Source: Brevifilum sp029548365
GTDB taxonomy: Bacteria > Chloroflexota > Anaerolineae > Anaerolineales > Anaerolineaceae
Reading direction: 5' to 3'
NCBI GenBank assembly: GCA_035376985.1
Contig: DAOSSA010000005.1
Location: 1 to 64,000 of the forward strand
DNA: 64,000 nt
Both the position numbers and the translations under genes were made by a program. This document shows, piece after piece, positions 31,831 through 40,436 of the stretch. Within the stretch, counting starts at the first letter, position 1. Every line of letters starts with the position of its first letter. The notes under the pieces are model-generated. The model was given only the letters and a program-made list of their open reading frames with translations, had not been told where the DNA came from and did not search any database.

Positions 31831-34347
31831 ATGCAATCCTATGTTGAGGTGTTGATCAACCTCCCCAAGATCTCTGGCACATACCATTATCACTTACCCC
31901 CTGGTTTGGTGGGTTTGGTTAAGCCCGGGTCACTGGTGATCGTGCCCTTTGGGGCACAACGGGTTCAAGGGATTATTGTAAAGCATGTTGACGTCCCCGA
32001 AGTGGCTGAAACCCGCCCGGTCGAAGACCTGGTGGAAGGTCTGCCGCCGTTAACACCCACACAGCTTGCACTGGCACACTGGCTGGCGGATGAGACCCTG
32101 GCGCCCCTCGGGGCTTGTATTGAGCTGATGCTGCCGCCAGGTTTAAGTCAGCGCACGGATACCCTGGTGCGCTTGATTGCAGCAGAAGAAATCGACCTCG
32201 CAGCCTTTTCACCGCTTGAAAAGCGGCTGTTTCGTTTACTGCAAAAACGCGGCGACTTGCGCGGTCGGCAGATTGATGCTTCCATCCCGCAGATTGAATG
32301 GCGTGGCGTAGCCCGCGGTTTGGTTCGAAAAGGGGTACTATCGATGCGCGCCATCCTGCCCGAACCGCGCATCCGTCCCAAAACTGTACGTAAGATTCTG
32401 TTGACCAGGGACCCCGCTGACCTCGACCAGGCGGGGCAGTCCTTCAGTCGAGTTGCACCGGTGCACGCCCGTCGTGAAGCCGTGCTGCGTTTTCTTGCGT
32501 CTGAAGCCAAACTGGTGGAATCCAAACAGATCTTTGCCCAAACCGGGGCGAACAACTCGGACCTTAAAGCCCTGGAGCGCATGGGTTGGATCGAATTCGT
32601 TGAAGACCAGGTCTGGCGCGATCCGTTGGAAGATCTGCCCTTTATTCCTGCTATGCTGCCTGAACTGACCCATGACCAGGATGCGGCCTGGGAAATCATT
32701 CGCTCTGGGCTGGATCAAGCCCAACAGGGGCGAACGCCGCCGCCTTTTTTGTTGCACGGCGTAACAGGCTCGGGGAAAACCGAACTCTACCTGCGGGCTG
32801 TCCGTGAAACCCTGGCAGCGGGCTTTGGTGCCATCATCCTCGTCCCTGAAATTTCCCTTACGCCCCAGACCGTACAGCGTTTTTCAGCGCGCTTTCCGGG
32901 CAAAGTCGGGGTGATTCATTCTCAGCTTTCTGACGGCGAACGCTATGACACCTGGCTGCGTGTGCATATGGGAGAATTGCCGGTAATTATTGGACCGCGC
33001 AGTGCATTGTTTGTTCCCATGCCGAATATTGGGTTAATTGTGGTTGATGAGTGCCACCAGGATTCCTACGACCAGCAGGATCGATCCCCCTATTATCGCG
33101 GGGTTCCTGCGGCGGTAGCCTGTGCGCGGCTGTCTGGTGCGCCGATCATCCTGGGATCAGCAACGCCTCAGATCACCCAGTTTTACCAGGCGGTTCACGG
33201 TAACTGGCAATATATCGAATTGCCAAAACGGATCCTAGCGCACCGTGAATCCATCGAGCGCTATGTCCGCCGTCTTGGAATTGATCTCACATTAACGGCA
33301 GGAGAAGGCCAAACCGCGGATTTGGGTCTGCCGCGAGTGACCATTGTGGACATGCGCACAGAGCTCAAGGACGGAAACCGCACCATTTTTAGCCGCGATA
33401 TGCAGCACGCCATTCAGGATGTGCTTTCATCACATCAGCAGGCGATCTTATTTCTCAATCGGCGCGGCTCCGCCACCTATGTGTTCTGCCGCGAATGCGG
33501 CTACGTGGTTAGCTGCCCCAGGGATGACAAGCCGTTGACTTACCATCGTTCGAGAGATGGACTGCTGTGCCATACCTGTGGATATCAGCGCCAGGTACCC
33601 AAACGCTGCCCGGTCTGCGGCAGCCGACAGATTCGGCAACTGGGTACAGGGACTGAAAAGCTTGAACAGCAGGTGAAAGAATTCTTCCCAGGCGCCCGCA
33701 CCCTGCGCTGGGATGCTGAAACCACCCAGACCAAAGGCGCCCATGAGCGTATTCTGTCACAGTTTACCCATCAAAAGGCAGATATTCTCATCGGCACACA
33801 GATGCTGGCAAAGGGACTGGATTTGCCCCTGGTAACGCTGGTGGGGGTCATTTTAGCTGAGGTGGGGCTGAACTTGCCCGATTACCTTTCCACTGAACGC
33901 ACCTTTCAGCTTCTGACCCAGGTCGCCGGGCGCGCCGGGCGCAGCCCTTTGGGTGGGCGGGTGATTATCCAGACCTATCAGCCAGAGCATTACGCCATCC
34001 AAACCGCGGCAAAACATGATTACGCCGCGTTCTATCAGCAGGAAATTGACTACAGGCGCCAGTTACGTTACCCACCGTTTACACGCCTGGTCAGATTGGA
34101 ATACCGCCACCAGGACCCCCATATTGCAGAGGAAGCCGCCCTTTCGCTGGCGGGGAAACTGCAGGGATGGATTGCCGAAGACGGCCAGCCTGTTTCGCTG
34201 ATCGGACCGGTGCCCTGTTTCTTCACGCGGCTGCATGGGCGCTACCGCTGGCAGATCATCCTGCGCGGCCCTGATCCTAAGGAGCTCTTGCGAAACCGGC
34301 AGCCTGCGGATTGGATGATTGAGGTCGACCCGCCCAGCTTGTTGTAA
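31831..34347 (+). CDS. priA: Primosomal protein N' (replication restart helicase PriA)
   Basis: PriA reloads the replicative helicase at stalled forks. The 838-residue protein has the N-terminal DNA-binding part (about 1-110), a helicase core with Walker A HGVTGSGKTELYL (about 309-321), Walker B VVDECHQDSY (usual PriA has DEEH), and the zinc region CRECGYVVSC, CHTCGYQ and CPVCGS (about 553-597). It ends with the conserved helicase motifs LIGTQMLAKGLDLP and QVAGRAGRS. TAAAAT lies 6 bases before the ATG and AGGG further up, so it may be leaderless. Length is slightly above the E. coli protein. Confidence 0.93.
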   Translation: MQSYVEVLINLPKISGTYHYHLPPGLVGLVKPGSLVIVPFGAQRVQGIIVKHVDVPEVAETRPVEDLVEGLPPLTPTQLALAHWLADETLAPLGACIELMLPPGLSQRTDTLVRLIAAEEIDLAAFSPLEKRLFRLLQKRGDLRGRQIDASIPQIEWRGVARGLVRKGVLSMRAILPEPRIRPKTVRKILLTRDPADLDQAGQSFSRVAPVHARREAVLRFLASEAKLVESKQIFAQTGANNSDLKALERMGWIEFVEDQVWRDPLEDLPFIPAMLPELTHDQDAAWEIIRSGLDQAQQGRTPPPFLLHGVTGSGKTELYLRAVRETLAAGFGAIILVPEISLTPQTVQRFSARFPGKVGVIHSQLSDGERYDTWLRVHMGELPVIIGPRSALFVPMPNIGLIVVDECHQDSYDQQDRSPYYRGVPAAVACARLSGAPIILGSATPQITQFYQAVHGNWQYIELPKRILAHRESIERYVRRLGIDLTLTAGEGQTADLGLPRVTIVDMRTELKDGNRTIFSRDMQHAIQDVLSSHQQAILFLNRRGSATYVFCRECGYVVSCPRDDKPLTYHRSRDGLLCHTCGYQRQVPKRCPVCGSRQIRQLGTGTEKLEQQVKEFFPGARTLRWDAETTQTKGAHERILSQFTHQKADILIGTQMLAKGLDLPLVTLVGVILAEVGLNLPDYLSTERTFQLLTQVAGRAGRSPLGGRVIIQTYQPEHYAIQTAAKHDYAAFYQQEIDYRRQLRYPPFTRLVRLEYRHQDPHIAEEAALSLAGKLQGWIAEDGQPVSLIGPVPCFFTRLHGRYRWQIILRGPDPKELLRNRQPADWMIEVDPPSLL

Positions 34348-34370
34348 AGTCGCAATCGGTAATAAATCAG

Positions 34371-34400
34371 GTTACAGCATTGACGACCTCACGTTATAAT
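34371..34400 (+). promoter_or_regulatory. Promoter before gene 34438
   Basis: GTTACA (34371-34376) and TATAAT (34395-34400) are 18 bases apart, 37 bases before the GTG start. The -35 box matches consensus at 4 of 6 positions. Confidence 0.5.
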
Positions 34401-34437
34401 AGAATTGATTTTATGAGTCGTTGGCAGGAGCAAGGTT

Positions 34438-35331
34438 GTGCAGCATCTGAGGTATGCATTTCGTTTCATTAATGCTTGTTTCGCACTGACGCTGAAACAT
34501 CGTCGGCTGCGAAGCCCATTTTTCCACCTGTGGATGGGTGGGATTGCGCTGATCATCCTGTGGTTGGTCGCGTTGTTGATCGTGGTTGCGTTTATCGGCA
34601 CCCGACCGCTTGGATTGGTGTTGATTGGCCTGTTGATCAGCTTGCTTTTATTTTGTTTACTGGCCTGGGGAGAGATCACCGCATTAGAGACCTGCCTGAT
34701 CTTTGACGATTTGACCTGGATGGACCAGGATTTGCCGGGCCCGTCGCAAGGGAAACAGGACTATGCTCGCTGGTACGAGGTCCTCTTGTGGGTCTTGCTC
34801 CAGCCGGGCTTTTGGATTATTCGCCTGTTTAACCAGGCTTTCCGCCCTGAACACGTAGAAAAATCGGACTGGCTGTCAGCAGCATACCTGATGCTGCCGG
34901 TAATTACCCTGGAATCCTTCAGCTTGAGGGAAGGGATTGACCGCATTAAACAACTGGTCGCGAATCGCTTAATCCGTTTTCACCCTGACCTGGTCGCCGT
35001 TCGCCCGCTGTCGACGGTGGTGCAGGGGCTGTTAATCCTGCTGGGCGCAGGAGTTGGCTTATGGGTTGGGTTAAAGATCGCTGATTTTAAAACAGCCAGG
35101 CTTCTCAGCCGATTAATTGTGGTTGCAGTAGGAACTTTGATCGCCGGGGTTCTAACGTTATTGGGGACGAGCTTTAGCAGTTTTAATCGAGCTTGTTATT
35201 ACACCACGCTCTATCAATGGATTTTGAGTGTGGAAAATGCTCGTATGATGGGCGACCCCGCTCACAGCGCACCGCCAGAGATCTTAAGCCAGGTGATGAA
35301 AATGAAAAGTCCAGACCCGAAAGAAAAATAA
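34438..35331 (+). CDS. Hypothetical integral membrane protein
   Basis: The 297-residue protein has about five hydrophobic spans: two close together at about 27-75, one near 115-125, and two at about 195-240. I recognise no family. The GTG at 34438 has AGGAG upstream and a good promoter. The phosphoribosyltransferase start is 2 bases past its stop codon, so the two genes are probably cotranscribed. The cytoplasmic tail is charged (MKMKSPDPKEK). Function unknown. Confidence 0.65.
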   Translation: MQHLRYAFRFINACFALTLKHRRLRSPFFHLWMGGIALIILWLVALLIVVAFIGTRPLGLVLIGLLISLLLFCLLAWGEITALETCLIFDDLTWMDQDLPGPSQGKQDYARWYEVLLWVLLQPGFWIIRLFNQAFRPEHVEKSDWLSAAYLMLPVITLESFSLREGIDRIKQLVANRLIRFHPDLVAVRPLSTVVQGLLILLGAGVGLWVGLKIADFKTARLLSRLIVVAVGTLIAGVLTLLGTSFSSFNRACYYTTLYQWILSVENARMMGDPAHSAPPEILSQVMKMKSPDPKEK

Positions 35332-35333
35332 TC

Positions 35334-35840
35334 ATGCCGCAAAGAAAGGAACTGTATACCTGGAATGATGTTGATCAATTGATTGATCACCTGGTGCCTC
35401 AATTTTCGATCACCTTTCACGCGATGATCCTCATCTCTCGAGGAGGGATTATCCCGGGCGGCTTGCTGGCAGAGGCGATGGATGTTCAAAAAATTTATAT
35501 CGCATCGGTGGATTTCCCCCTTGAACTTGAGGATTTACGCCCCTCACGCTTACTGGCCTGGCCAAAATTCCTGATGTTTCCGGAAGAAGAACTGCTGGTT
35601 GGCGAACGCATCCTGATTGTGGATGATGTGTGGGGGTCCGGTCGTACGATCACCTCGGTAAAAAACCGGGTGTCTGCTGCTGGCGGTTTTCCTTACACCT
35701 GTGTATTGCATTTCAACCCTTACCGCAACCTGTTTGGCACCAATCGGCCTGATTTCTTTGCTGCCACCACGGATGCCTTTATTGTTTATCCCTGGGAAAT
35801 TGATCGCGATCTGAACAACAGCATGCTGCGTGACCTTTAG
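35334..35840 (+). CDS. Phosphoribosyltransferase (xanthine/hypoxanthine type)
   Basis: The 168-residue protein has the PRPP-binding motif ILIVDDVWGSGRTI at about 88-101 and the early ILISRGGIIPGGLLA loop at about 29-43, as in Gpt-like purine salvage enzymes. Near the C-terminus VYPWEI resembles the purine-contact segment. The reaction would join a purine base to PRPP. The start is the ATG at 35334, just past the upstream stop; a longer frame from 35193 overlaps the neighbour. The base specificity is not decided. Confidence 0.8.
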   Translation: MPQRKELYTWNDVDQLIDHLVPQFSITFHAMILISRGGIIPGGLLAEAMDVQKIYIASVDFPLELEDLRPSRLLAWPKFLMFPEEELLVGERILIVDDVWGSGRTITSVKNRVSAAGGFPYTCVLHFNPYRNLFGTNRPDFFAATTDAFIVYPWEIDRDLNNSMLRDL

Positions 35841-35969
35841 CTGGAAGAACGGTCTTTTTGCCAGAAATCGAAATAAAAGCAGTTTAATGATCCATAATGT
35901 TGAAGCGTTCATTGAAAAATTCATATACAAAATCACCGGGTTGCTTTGTTCTTATGTGGAGGTTGTCTG

Positions 35970-37397
35970 ATGGATCGAAAAATTCGCTGGTATGACTATA
36001 TCACCATCAATATCTATTATTTTGCATTGACAGCACGCTCGCAGACGCTGGCGTTGATCGTCCCGCTAATTTTGGTCAAGTTTGTCGATGAATCCGTTAA
36101 AGGCGCCGCCTTGGGCAATATTCGCCTGTGGGGGCTGATGACCGCGGTGCTGATCCAGGCGCTGATCGGCATGATCTCCGACCACAGCACGTCTCGCTTC
36201 GGGCGGCGGCGGCCGTTTATCTTGATTGGCGCAATTACCGAAGTGCTGGTGTTTGCCCTCATCGGTGTGATTGCCGCCACCATGGAGGGGATGACGGGTT
36301 ACTGGGTCCTGTTCGCTGCTTATATCCTGTCGATGCTGTCTGCCAATACCGGGCACGGCGCTTTGCAGGGCTTGATCCCAGATATCGTCCCACAGGAAAA
36401 GCACGGCATCTTCTCCGGTGTAAAGGCGGTGTTTGAGCTGCCGGCGCCGATGATTTTTGTTTCCTTTGTGATCACCAAACAGGTCGGTAATGAAAATTAC
36501 TGGCCTGCGATCATCACCCTCAGCGCTGTGGTGCTGGTATGCGCCGCGCTGACCATGTTTGCGCCGGAAAAACCGGTCAAACAACCGGTTTCAAAAATGA
36601 ATTGGGAGCCTGTTGTGCGCCTGGCAGCCATGACGGGCGCCTTTACGCTTGTCATCCTCGGCTCGGGCGCATTGGTGAACGGGGTTAACAGGCTGGCAGC
36701 GGGATTGGCAGAGGCATCAGCGTTGATCGCAACCGCAACAATTGCTGTGCTGGGCATGGTTCTTGCGGTCGTGCTCGGCGTGTGGGGCAGCGTGCGCATC
36801 AGCCTGGGCAAGCAGAACTCACAGGTGGATAAATCCTTCACCTGGTGGGTGATTAACCGCCTGGCGTTCCTGGTCGGCACCACGAACCTTTCGGTGTTCG
36901 CGGTTTTTTACCTTCAGGAACGCTTTGCCTCCCTTCAGGGCGCTTCGATTGAGGGCATGTTTGGGCAGTTGATGCTGTTTGTCGGGCTGGCCATTTTTAT
37001 CTCCAGCATTCCGGCGGGCTGGCTGAGCGATAAGATCGGCAAGAAACCGGTGTGCGCGATTTCCGGCGCGCTGGCTTTGCTGGGCACAATTGTGATCATC
37101 GTTTCACCCTCCAGTACCATGCTGTACATCGGCGGCGGGTTGATCGGCCTGGCGACAGGACTGTTTTATTCCGCCAGTTGGGCGCTGGGGACGGGATTGG
37201 TCCCCAAACAAGAAGCCGGGCGTTACCTCGGTATTCACAACCTGGCTGGGGCGGGCGCGGGCGCCATTGGCGCGTACATCGGCGGCCCCATCGGTGATGG
37301 GATTGGCTTCACCGCCCTGATGGGCATCTTCGGGCTGCTGTTCCTGATTTCAACCCTGGCGTTGTTTGGGATTAAGGAAACGGTGAATGGTGATTAG
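35970..37397 (+). CDS. MFS transporter (sugar/GPH-like)
   Basis: The 475-residue inner-membrane protein has about 12 spans in two halves. The first cytoplasmic loop has the MFS signature DHSTSRFGRRRPFILIG at about 70-86, in the form typical of sugar:cation symporters of the GPH/SLC45-like type, and the second half has GWLSDKIGKKPVC. The ATG at 35970 has GGAGG seven bases upstream. No other sugar gene is adjacent; the substrate is unknown. A repeat-rich island starts just past its stop codon. Confidence 0.82.
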   Translation: MDRKIRWYDYITINIYYFALTARSQTLALIVPLILVKFVDESVKGAALGNIRLWGLMTAVLIQALIGMISDHSTSRFGRRRPFILIGAITEVLVFALIGVIAATMEGMTGYWVLFAAYILSMLSANTGHGALQGLIPDIVPQEKHGIFSGVKAVFELPAPMIFVSFVITKQVGNENYWPAIITLSAVVLVCAALTMFAPEKPVKQPVSKMNWEPVVRLAAMTGAFTLVILGSGALVNGVNRLAAGLAEASALIATATIAVLGMVLAVVLGVWGSVRISLGKQNSQVDKSFTWWVINRLAFLVGTTNLSVFAVFYLQERFASLQGASIEGMFGQLMLFVGLAIFISSIPAGWLSDKIGKKPVCAISGALALLGTIVIIVSPSSTMLYIGGGLIGLATGLFYSASWALGTGLVPKQEAGRYLGIHNLAGAGAGAIGAYIGGPIGDGIGFTALMGIFGLLFLISTLALFGIKETVNGD

Positions 37398-37400
37398 TGA

Positions 37401-37422
37401 TCCCACTCGCTGCGCTCGGGGA
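37401..37422 (+). repeat. 22-bp repeat, inverted partner at 40492-40513
   Basis: This 22-base sequence, with core CTCGCTGCGCTCGGGG, is an exact reverse complement of 40492-40513. The pair encloses the ABC-F and terminase-like genes. The core GAGCGCAGCGAG is itself nearly symmetrical. Confidence 0.75.
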
Positions 37423-37452
37423 CGATGATGGTGAATTGGGAATCAGGAAGTA

Positions 37453-37508
37453 GGAAAAAATTGTCACTGTGAGCTTGCGAAGCAGTCTCCTATTTTGTAA
37501 ATGGCGAG
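37453..37508 (+). repeat. 56-bp direct repeat, copy 1
   Basis: This copy and 37525-37580 agree at 53 of 56 positions. The core TGTCACTG(T/C)GAGCTTGCGAAG followed by CAGTCTC is a dispersed intergenic repeat also seen at 15-42 and, inverted, at 39636-39663. Confidence 0.85.
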
Positions 37509-37524
37509 CAGTAAGCAGGAATCA

Positions 37525-37580
37525 GGAAAAAATTGTCACTGCGAGCTTGCGAAGCAGTCTCCTATTTTGTGAATGGTGAG
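37525..37580 (+). repeat. 56-bp direct repeat, copy 2
   Basis: Second copy of the repeat at 37453-37508, 72 bases later. Its 28-base core (37534-37561) is the exact reverse complement of 39636-39663 on the other side of the ABC-F gene. Confidence 0.85.
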
Positions 37581-37626
37581 TGGTGAAAAGCGAATTAGGC
37601 AAAATAGCCGATAGTTAACAGCGTTT

Positions 37627-37686
37627 CAGCTTTTAGCTATCAGCTACCAGCCACCAGCTACCAGCCCCTTTCAGCTTTGAGCTACC
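37627..37686. repeat. AGCTACCAGC-type low-complexity repeat
   Basis: Short units such as CAGCTACCAGC and TTTCAGCTTTGAGC recur here, at 39718-39800 and at 40437-40553. They are irregular, have no spacers of fixed length, and are not a CRISPR array. Confidence 0.75.
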
Positions 37687-37701
37687 CCACTACCCATCTC
37701 C

Positions 37702-37710
37702 TGGTATAAT
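37702..37710 (+). promoter_or_regulatory. Extended -10 promoter of ABC-F leader
   Basis: TGGTATAAT gives a perfect TATAAT with the upstream TG of an extended -10 element, 31 bases before the leader-peptide ATG. No clear -35 box, which extended -10 promoters can do without. The same TGGTATAAT occurs before the CpXC gene at 53313. Confidence 0.6.
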
Positions 37711-37741
37711 TCACCCCAGTTCTTATGATCAGGAGTTGTGC

Positions 37742-37762
37742 ATGATTCGCATTCGACTGTAA
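37742..37762 (+). CDS. ABC-F leader peptide (MIRIRL)
   Basis: A six-codon frame ATG ATT CGC ATT CGA CTG TAA has AGGAG six bases upstream, better than most genes here. It is followed at once by a Rho-independent terminator and then the ABC-F gene. Known ABC-F resistance genes are often controlled by ribosome stalling on such a leader when a ribosome-targeting antibiotic is present. Inference: this peptide senses translation inhibition. Confidence 0.75.
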   Translation: MIRIRL

Positions 37763-37776
37763 ATTCTTAACGTTTT

Positions 37777-37830
37777 GGGAAGCCAATCAGCGGACCGTTA
37801 ACCGCGGGCTTCCCCCGGGGTTTTGTTTTT
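37777..37830 (+). terminator. Transcription attenuator before ABC-F gene
   Basis: GGGAAGCC (37777-37784) pairs with GGCTTCCC (37807-37814), with an inner GCGG/CCGC stem, and TTTTGTTTTT follows at 37821-37830. The sequence TTAACG just past the leader stop codon (37767-37772) can pair instead with CGTTAA (37796-37801) inside the terminator, giving a competing fold. Its place between leader peptide and gene makes it an attenuator. Confidence 0.82.
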
Positions 37831-37846
37831 AAGAAAGCAGGCGAAT

Positions 37847-39493
37847 GTGTTATCAGTTCAAAATTGTTCCAAGTCTTACGGCCTCAACGCCGTCCTCAAA
37901 AATATCAACTTCAGTCTCAAGCAGGGTGAACGCGCTGCGCTGGTCGGACCCAACGGGTGCGGGAAATCCACGCTGTTAAACATCATCGCCGGCGAACAGG
38001 CCCCTGACGCCGGCAGTGCCGCCCTGACCCCATCCGACCTGCGCATCGGTTATCTGCGCCAGGGCATCGTCTTCGACCCCGCTGAAACCGTGGGCGGCTA
38101 CCTCAGCCGTTTTGCTGCCAACCTGGAGGAAGCAATGCGCGCCCTGGAGGTGAGCTGCGATGGCCTGGCACAATCTCCACAGGACCCCCTGTGGATTGAC
38201 CGCTATGAAGCCGCGCTGAAGGACCTGACTCGCGCCCAGGAGATGGAAGGCACCCGCAAATCCATCCTGACCGGCTTTGATTTGCTTGACCTGCCCCAGG
38301 ATACGCCCATCGAGACGCTCAGCGGCGGGCAGAAGGTGCGCCTGGCGCTGGCTGGCGTGCTGCTGGAGGCGCCGCACCTGTTGCTGCTGGATGAGCCCAC
38401 CAACCATTTAGACCTGGAGATGCGCGCCTGGTTACAGGATTGGGTGCTGGATTACCGGGGAGCGATCGTGCTGGTCTCCCATGATCGGGCGTTTTTAGAT
38501 GCAGTGATCCACAAAATTATCGCTTTTTCACCCTCCGGGATCGGCGTGCGGGAATATCCCGGCAATTACAGCCAGTATCAGGAGGTCCGGCAGTCTGAAT
38601 TTGATACAGCCATGGCAGAATACATCGATCAGCAGGAGGAGATCAAGCGCCTGAAAAAAGCGGCTCAAATCGTACGAAGCCAGGCAAAATTCCACAAAGG
38701 CGGAAAAGCTGATCCCAAAAACACGGATGGCTTTACGGCGGGCTTTTTTGCCGATCGCAGCAAAGAAACGGTTGGACGCGCCAAGCAGCTAGAGAAACGC
38801 ATTGCTTATCTGGAAGGTGAGGGCGCGCTGGACAAACCAGCCCACAAATGGGAGATGCGGATGAGCTTTGCCGACCTGCCGGATAGCGGTCAGATCGCCC
38901 TGCACATGGAACGCCTGGGGATTGGCTACGGGGAAAAATTGTTACTGCCGCCCATCACCCAGACGGTCACCCTGGGCAGCCGCATTGCCCTGGTGGGATC
39001 GAACGGCGCCGGCAAGACGACGCTGTTCAAGACGCTGCTAGGCAAAGTGCCGCCCCTGACGGGCGAATTCTACTTTGGCAGCGGTGTTCGTCCAGGGTAC
39101 CTTTCGCAGGAGCAGGAACTGCTGCAGCCTCGGCTGAGCGTGCTGGAGACCCTGCAGAAAAACAGCGAGCTCTCCAACCATACCGCGGCGCGCAGCTTTT
39201 TGCATCGCTTCTTGTTCAGCGGCGATGAGGTGTTTCAGACTGTAATGTCGCTGTCTTACGGGCAGCGTTCCCGCCTGATGCTGGCTTTGCTGGTGGCGCA
39301 GCAATGCAACTTCCTGCTGCTGGATGAGCCTCTCAACCACCTCGATTTGCCCTCGCAGGAGGCGTTTGAAACTGCCCTGAGCAGTTTTGAAGGCACGATT
39401 TTGGCCAGCGCCCACGACCGCTATTTTATCGACCGTTTTGCCCAGGTCGTGTGGCATTTCACGCCTGGGGGACTGGCGGCAGAGATAACTTAG
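37847..39493 (+). CDS. ABC-F ribosome-associated ATPase (possible antibiotic-resistance type)
   Basis: ABC-F proteins have two ATPase domains and no membrane part; they bind the ribosomal E site, and some dislodge antibiotics. The 548-residue protein has Walker A GPNGCGKSTLL (about 35-45), LSGGQKVRLAL and DEPTNHLDLE in domain 1, a charged linker (about 240-325), then GSNGAGKTTLFK, LSYGQRSRLML and DEPLNHLDLP in domain 2. The start is GTG 37847, after the attenuator; TTG 37823 lies inside its T-tract. The leader-attenuator suggests antibiotic-inducible expression. Whether it protects against a drug or serves in translation is open. Confidence 0.88.
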   Translation: MLSVQNCSKSYGLNAVLKNINFSLKQGERAALVGPNGCGKSTLLNIIAGEQAPDAGSAALTPSDLRIGYLRQGIVFDPAETVGGYLSRFAANLEEAMRALEVSCDGLAQSPQDPLWIDRYEAALKDLTRAQEMEGTRKSILTGFDLLDLPQDTPIETLSGGQKVRLALAGVLLEAPHLLLLDEPTNHLDLEMRAWLQDWVLDYRGAIVLVSHDRAFLDAVIHKIIAFSPSGIGVREYPGNYSQYQEVRQSEFDTAMAEYIDQQEEIKRLKKAAQIVRSQAKFHKGGKADPKNTDGFTAGFFADRSKETVGRAKQLEKRIAYLEGEGALDKPAHKWEMRMSFADLPDSGQIALHMERLGIGYGEKLLLPPITQTVTLGSRIALVGSNGAGKTTLFKTLLGKVPPLTGEFYFGSGVRPGYLSQEQELLQPRLSVLETLQKNSELSNHTAARSFLHRFLFSGDEVFQTVMSLSYGQRSRLMLALLVAQQCNFLLLDEPLNHLDLPSQEAFETALSSFEGTILASAHDRYFIDRFAQVVWHFTPGGLAAEIT

Positions 39494-39549
39494 CCTGCGG
39501 GTCAGGGCAGGCGGGCAAGGGTGCTGCCCCTGCAGGATAGGGACGGTCT

Positions 39550-39695
39550 GTCATTGCGAATCCTGTCATTGCGAGGAACGACTGCGTAGCGTGCCCAAGC
39601 GCAGCGAAGGGTAAGCAATCTCATCATGAAAATTCGAGACTGCTTCGCAAGCTCGCAGTGACATAATCGCGAGGTACGAAGTAATCTCGCAGCGC
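39550..39695. repeat. Complex dispersed repeat with inverted core
   Basis: The stretch contains the widespread intergenic repeat TGTCATTGCGAGGAACGA...AAGCAATCTC and, at 39636-39663, an exact 28-base reverse complement of the repeat core at 37534-37561. Further GCGAGGTACGAAG units follow. Similar repeats are common in environmental bacterial genomes. No gene is present in 39494-39955. Confidence 0.75.
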
Positions 39696-39717
39696 CAAGA
39701 TTTTTCCTGCTCCCTGC

Positions 39718-39800
39718 TTCCCGCTACCAGCCCCTTTCACCTTTCAGCTTTGAGCTTTCAGCTTTCAGCTATGAGCTACCAGCTACAAACTATCAACCAC
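39718..39800. repeat. AGCTTTCAGC/AGCTACCAGC low-complexity repeat
   Basis: Short irregular units CAGCTTTGAGC, TTTCAGCTTTCAGC and GAGCTACCAGC run through this stretch, like those at 37627 and 40437. Confidence 0.75.
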
Positions 39801-39863
39801 CAACTACCCGCCAACATGCCGCTTGCGGCACAAAATTCAGCTCTATTTGCCGCTTTTGACGTA

Positions 39864-39918
39864 TTGAAACCCCGCAACCTTTATGTTATACTCTAATTAA
39901 AATCAGAACGCATGTTCT
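39864..39918 (+). promoter_or_regulatory. Promoter and LexA-like box before gene 39956
   Basis: TTGAAA (39864-39869) and TATACT (39887-39892) are 17 bases apart. Just past the expected start site is AGAACGCATGTTCT (39905-39918), an exact GAACNNNNGTTC palindrome as bound by LexA of Gram-positive type. The position (+7 to +20) matches the second box at the transglycosylase promoter. Confidence 0.65.
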
Positions 39919-39955
39919 ATTTTAGCGCGCATCCACCCCGAAAGGAGCTTTATTA

Positions 39956-40363
39956 ATGTCGGCAGCAACAAACACCTCTGCCAAAGCATCCCAGCCGGGC
40001 ATCAGAAAGCCTGGTGGTCAGCCAGGTAACACTAATGCGGTCAAGCACGGCTTTTACACCAAAAACTTCTCCCTGGCTGAACGCCGCGGCCTGCAAGCAA
40101 CCGAGGGGATTGTTCTCGGGGATGAAATTGGCTTGCTGCGTGTCCTCATCCGCCGTTTTGCAGAGCAAATCCAGGCCAATCAGGATGTGGGCCTCAATGA
40201 ATCCGCCCAATACTTAGCTGTGATTGGCGAAGCCATGCTCCGTTTAGGCAGTCTGCTGCGTACCGACCATATGCTGGGCGGGGATCAATCCAGCATCCTT
40301 TTCACGCGACTTACCCGCGCCATGAACGAATATTTAGAAGAGTGCAGGCCTGATGAAAGCTGA
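39956..40363 (+). CDS. Terminase-small-subunit-like hypothetical protein
   Basis: The 135-residue protein opens with GGQPGNTNAVKHGFYTKNF at about 20-38, a motif found at the N-terminus of many phage terminase small subunits and related short proteins. The rest is helical (LRVLIRRFAEQIQANQD). AAGGAG precedes the ATG and a good promoter with a LexA-like box stands upstream. No large terminase or other phage gene follows, so it may be a domesticated or stranded phage gene. The function is unknown. Confidence 0.65.
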   Translation: MSAATNTSAKASQPGIRKPGGQPGNTNAVKHGFYTKNFSLAERRGLQATEGIVLGDEIGLLRVLIRRFAEQIQANQDVGLNESAQYLAVIGEAMLRLGSLLRTDHMLGGDQSSILFTRLTRAMNEYLEECRPDES

Positions 40364-40436
40364 CGTATTTATTTATTCGTTTCGGTTCGTTTTATTTTGG
40401 AACGAATACCCGGAGGCAGCCTGTTTTCCCGCCACC

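Noticed and set aside
32148..32699. Minus-strand open frame of 183 codons inside priA
   Set aside because: Opposite a clear helicase gene, Ser/Arg-rich composition typical of an antisense frame, no start signal.
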